Source: Verrucomicrobiia bacterium
Lineage (GTDB): Bacteria > Verrucomicrobiota > Verrucomicrobiia > Limisphaerales > JADLHS01
Direction: 5' to 3'
Length of the DNA: 64,000 nt
NCBI GenBank assembly: GCA_026125285.1
Contig: JAHCLO010000004.1
Span: forward strand, 248,001-312,000
Shown in pieces: positions 61,654 through 64,000 of this stretch. The notes under the pieces were generated by a model. The model did not search any database. It was not told the DNA's origin and saw nothing but the letters and a program-made list of their open reading frames with translations. The first letter of the stretch is position 1. Each line of letters starts with the position of its first letter. The position numbers and the translations under genes are program-made.

Positions 61654-63452
61654 ACTGGGAGCAATTTCGCGCCATCCTCTGGCTGCGCTGGCGGCTCACG
61701 CGCAATCAGATGACTCGTGGCAGCGGCCTGGGCGCTGTCATCGCCGCGCTGGCCGTGGTCGCGCTGGTGCTGGTCGCAGTCGGTGGCGGGGTGGGCGCGA
61801 TCTTCCTCGGCGCAGTGGCCATGAAAAGCATCCCCGCGCCCACCCTGATGTGGGTGTGGGACGGGCTCGTCCTCGTGATATTGTTTTTCTCACTTATGGG
61901 CGTGCTGAGTGAAGTGCAGCGATCCGAGAGTGTGGACCTGACCCGACTGCTGCACCTGCCCGTGAGTTTGCGACAGGTGTTCGTCTTCAATTATCTCGCG
62001 TCGCTGATCTCCTTCGGCACGGTGGTCGGACTTGCGTTCATGCTGGGGCTGGCCGTTGGATTGACCGTCAGCCGCGGGCCGCGCTTCGTGCTCGCGATGC
62101 CCCTGGTTTTGGGCTTCGTGTTCATGGTCACTGCGTGGATTTATTGTCTGCGCGGCTGGCTCTTGTCGCTCATGGTGAATCCGCGCCGCCGCCGGGCCAT
62201 CGCCATGTGGATCATGGTAAGCATCATCTTGATCGCGCAGTCACCGCAGTTGATCAACCTCGCTTATCAGCGAAAGGCGCGATCCGAACGCGAAGCCCGC
62301 CGGGCAACGCAGGTGCAGCAATTGCTGAATCCGGACGCTTCAACGGCATCGGCGACCAACGCGGCGGTCACCAACTCGCCGACCCTCCCTGAAGCCAGGC
62401 CGGACGCAAGTCACGCAATCCAGATTGCGGACGTGATCACGTTAGCGCATCCGTGGGTGCCTGTCCTGTGGCTGCCGCACGGCGTGCGCCGGCTGGCAGA
62501 AGGGAGTTTCCTGCCCGCGATCTGGGGTGCCGCCGGCATGATCGCACTGGGCTGGTTTGGACTGCGACGATCCTACCAGACCACCCTGCGCTTCTATCGC
62601 GCCGAGGAAAAACCGCGTTCCACCTCCCGGCCCATCCAACCGGCCAAAGCCGTACCGAACTGGGTTGAACGTTCACTGCCTTATGTTCCGGATGACATCG
62701 CCGGAATGGCGCTGGCGCAACTTCGGTCCATGACCCGCGCGCCGGAAGTGAAGATGATGCTGGGCATGGGCTTGTTTATGGCGATCCTGCTTCCCGGTAT
62801 GATTTTTCTGCGCGGCGGCGTGAGTTTCCCGGTGGCCGGCAAACCTTTCTTCGGCACCATTGCCGTGGTGATGGTGCTGTTTGCCCTCCTGCAACTGGTC
62901 AGCAACCAGTTCGGCTGTGACCGCGACGGCTTTCGCGGTTTGGTGTTGTTACCCACGCCGCGCGACCGGTTGTTGGCGGGCAAGAACCTCGCCCTGCTGC
63001 CGATGGCGGCGGCCGTGGCGTTCATTCCGCTGACGGGCGTTGCGATTCTGGCAAAACTGCCCGTGCCTGTCGTGGTGGCAACCTTGCTTCAATTCGGAGC
63101 CGCGTTTCTGCTGTTTTGCACGCTGGGCAACCTGGCCTCCATTCTGGCGCCCTATCGCATCGCGGCGGGTTCGCTCAAACCCACCAAACAATCGTGGCAA
63201 ACGGCGCTGGTGGCGCTTGGGGCGCATTGCTTGTTTCCGTTCGTGGTTTCCCCGGTGTTTCTCCCGCCGGCTTTGGGATATCTGGCCCAACGTCTGGCCG
63301 GCTTGCCTGCGGCGCTGGTGAATATGCTGGCGGCGTTCCTGATGGCCGCCGGTTTCGCCTGGCTCTATGTCATCACGTTGCGCCCTCTGGGCCGCTTGTT
63401 GCAGCGGCGGGAGACGAACATTCTCCGTGCCGTGACGGAAACCACGGAGTGA
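61650..63452 (+). CDS. ABC-2 type transporter permease
   Basis: The product of 600 residues has many membrane helices, such as AVIAALAVVALVLVAVGGGV, FASLISFGTVVGLAFMLGLA-like and LGMGLFMAILLPGMIFLRGG, in two halves separated by a soluble linker with Ala/Thr-rich ATNAAVTNSPTLPEA. It starts within the stop of the ATP-binding gene and would form its membrane channel. The long form with two halves is less common than single six-helix permeases. Confidence 0.85.
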   Translation: MNWEQFRAILWLRWRLTRNQMTRGSGLGAVIAALAVVALVLVAVGGGVGAIFLGAVAMKSIPAPTLMWVWDGLVLVILFFSLMGVLSEVQRSESVDLTRLLHLPVSLRQVFVFNYLASLISFGTVVGLAFMLGLAVGLTVSRGPRFVLAMPLVLGFVFMVTAWIYCLRGWLLSLMVNPRRRRAIAMWIMVSIILIAQSPQLINLAYQRKARSEREARRATQVQQLLNPDASTASATNAAVTNSPTLPEARPDASHAIQIADVITLAHPWVPVLWLPHGVRRLAEGSFLPAIWGAAGMIALGWFGLRRSYQTTLRFYRAEEKPRSTSRPIQPAKAVPNWVERSLPYVPDDIAGMALAQLRSMTRAPEVKMMLGMGLFMAILLPGMIFLRGGVSFPVAGKPFFGTIAVVMVLFALLQLVSNQFGCDRDGFRGLVLLPTPRDRLLAGKNLALLPMAAAVAFIPLTGVAILAKLPVPVVVATLLQFGAAFLLFCTLGNLASILAPYRIAAGSLKPTKQSWQTALVALGAHCLFPFVVSPVFLPPALGYLAQRLAGLPAALVNMLAAFLMAAGFAWLYVITLRPLGRLLQRRETNILRAVTETTE

Positions 63453-63534
63453 CGCCTTGGGCAGCCGACGGAATGGGTTAATAAGGTTTGCAGCGGGCGG
63501 AAGTTTTGTTAAGTTGCAGTGGAACGAGGACGTT

Positions 63535-64000
63535 ATGCGACATGGTGCTCTAATCTTGGCGGCGGCGGTTCTCGGCGCGGCGCACAGCGCGTGGGCCGCA
63601 AACGTGGGCTTGATCAAAATCGAAGGCGCCATCGGGCCGGCCACGGCCAGTTACATTGCCCGCGCCATCGAAGTTTCCAGCGAACGCAAGGACGTGTGTC
63701 TCATCATCGAACTTGATACCCCGGGCGGGTTGCTGGAATCCACCAAGGAAATCGTCCAGTCCTTCTACGCCGCGCGGGTTCCCACGGTGGTTTTTGTATC
63801 TCCCACGGGTGCGAGCGCGGGCAGCGCCGGGGTGTTCATCACGATGGCCGCCGATATTGCCGCCATGTCCCCGCACACCAGCATCGGAGCCGCACATCCC
63901 GTTTCCATCGGCGGCGGCGGGGGCGCGGAGAAGACCGACGACGTGATGAAGCAGAAGATGCAGAGCTACGCCTCCAGTTTCATCGAATCCATCGCGGACA
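63535..64000 (+). CDS. NfeD/ClpP-class serine protease, 5' part only
   Basis: The frame is open to the window edge and gives at least 155 residues. A signal peptide (LILAAAVLGAAHSAWA) is followed by a ClpP-like domain: IKIEGAIGPATASYIARAIE, LIIELDTPGGLLESTKEIVQ, and the catalytic Ser in PTGASAGSAGVFITMAADIA. It matches the N-terminal protease of NfeD1-type membrane proteins, which have C-terminal helices and an OB fold. A good ribosome-binding site (GAGGA) lies six bases before the ATG. Confidence 0.88.
   Translation, partial: MRHGALILAAAVLGAAHSAWAANVGLIKIEGAIGPATASYIARAIEVSSERKDVCLIIELDTPGGLLESTKEIVQSFYAARVPTVVFVSPTGASAGSAGVFITMAADIAAMSPHTSIGAAHPVSIGGGGGAEKTDDVMKQKMQSYASSFIESIAD

Overview
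The window is about 60 percent G+C and looks like chromosomal DNA of a Verrucomicrobiota bacterium, most likely of the Pedosphaeraceae/Limisphaerales type. Pointers are a DUF1501 protein next to a DUF1549/DUF1553 planctomycete-type cytochrome protein, an ECF sigma factor beside a giant WD40 protein kinase, H-X9-DG-like and ORF6N proteins, and many small palindromic repeats of the kind that encode the peptide RVTPCAP. This placement is an inference from gene content; there is no rRNA marker and I found no tRNA or CRISPR array.

Region 1 (0.1-3.6 kb): an ECF sigma / anti-sigma-like / PDZ operon, an FMN reductase and a secreted Bcp-type peroxiredoxin. Region 2 (3.7-17 kb) is a copper/heavy-metal resistance block: a decayed tolC remnant, a CorE-like ECF sigma factor with a cysteine-rich tail, a divergent copper P-type ATPase (with a one-base frameshift), a small secreted metal-binding protein, a Cys-rich secreted peptide, a TolC-CusB-(four-helix bundle)-CusA efflux operon, and a lipoprotein paralogue of the small metal-binding protein. 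This block carries five arrays of 7-bp AACCNNN/GGTTNNN repeats, some inside coding sequence. Region 3 (17-21 kb): folP-cdaA-cdaR-glmM, a conserved c-di-AMP/cell-wall operon, then a glyoxalase.

Region 4 (21-28.3 kb) is the most unusual. Intact argG is followed by an ORF6N gene and a second copy of the argG 3' end; a further truncated and frameshifted argG copy is likewise followed by an ORF6N gene and another argG 3' tip. Between the two units lies an overlapping AAA ATPase / TOPRIM-like pair that resembles an anti-phage module. In and around both ORF6N genes are eight palindromes centred on CAAWTTG; the two inside the coding regions differ at six positions, all compensatory. A similar layout occurs at asd (46.7-49 kb), where a DUF2281/MazF-like toxin-antitoxin pair sits between asd and a duplicate asd 3' end.

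Region 5 (28.3-40.4 kb): DUF1501, LysM and DUF1549/1553 genes, an insertion-sequence remnant, an ECF sigma and a 1419-residue kinase-WD40 protein, then a secreted beta-propeller protein. Region 6 (40.5-64 kb): ptsI, a PfkB kinase, a GAF histidine kinase, an LptF/G permease, asd, two separate ExbB-ExbD-TonB-like clusters, secreted proteins of unknown function, a heptosyltransferase, a phosphoesterase, acylphosphatase, guaB, an ABC exporter and the start of an NfeD/ClpP-class protease cut by the window edge.

A theme throughout is short palindromic or tandem repeats (at least eight families). Several have entered genes in frame: a 24-bp inverted repeat in cusA, a 26-bp one in the kinase, and a 33-bp hairpin in two argG copies flanked by a 3-bp GTC repeat.
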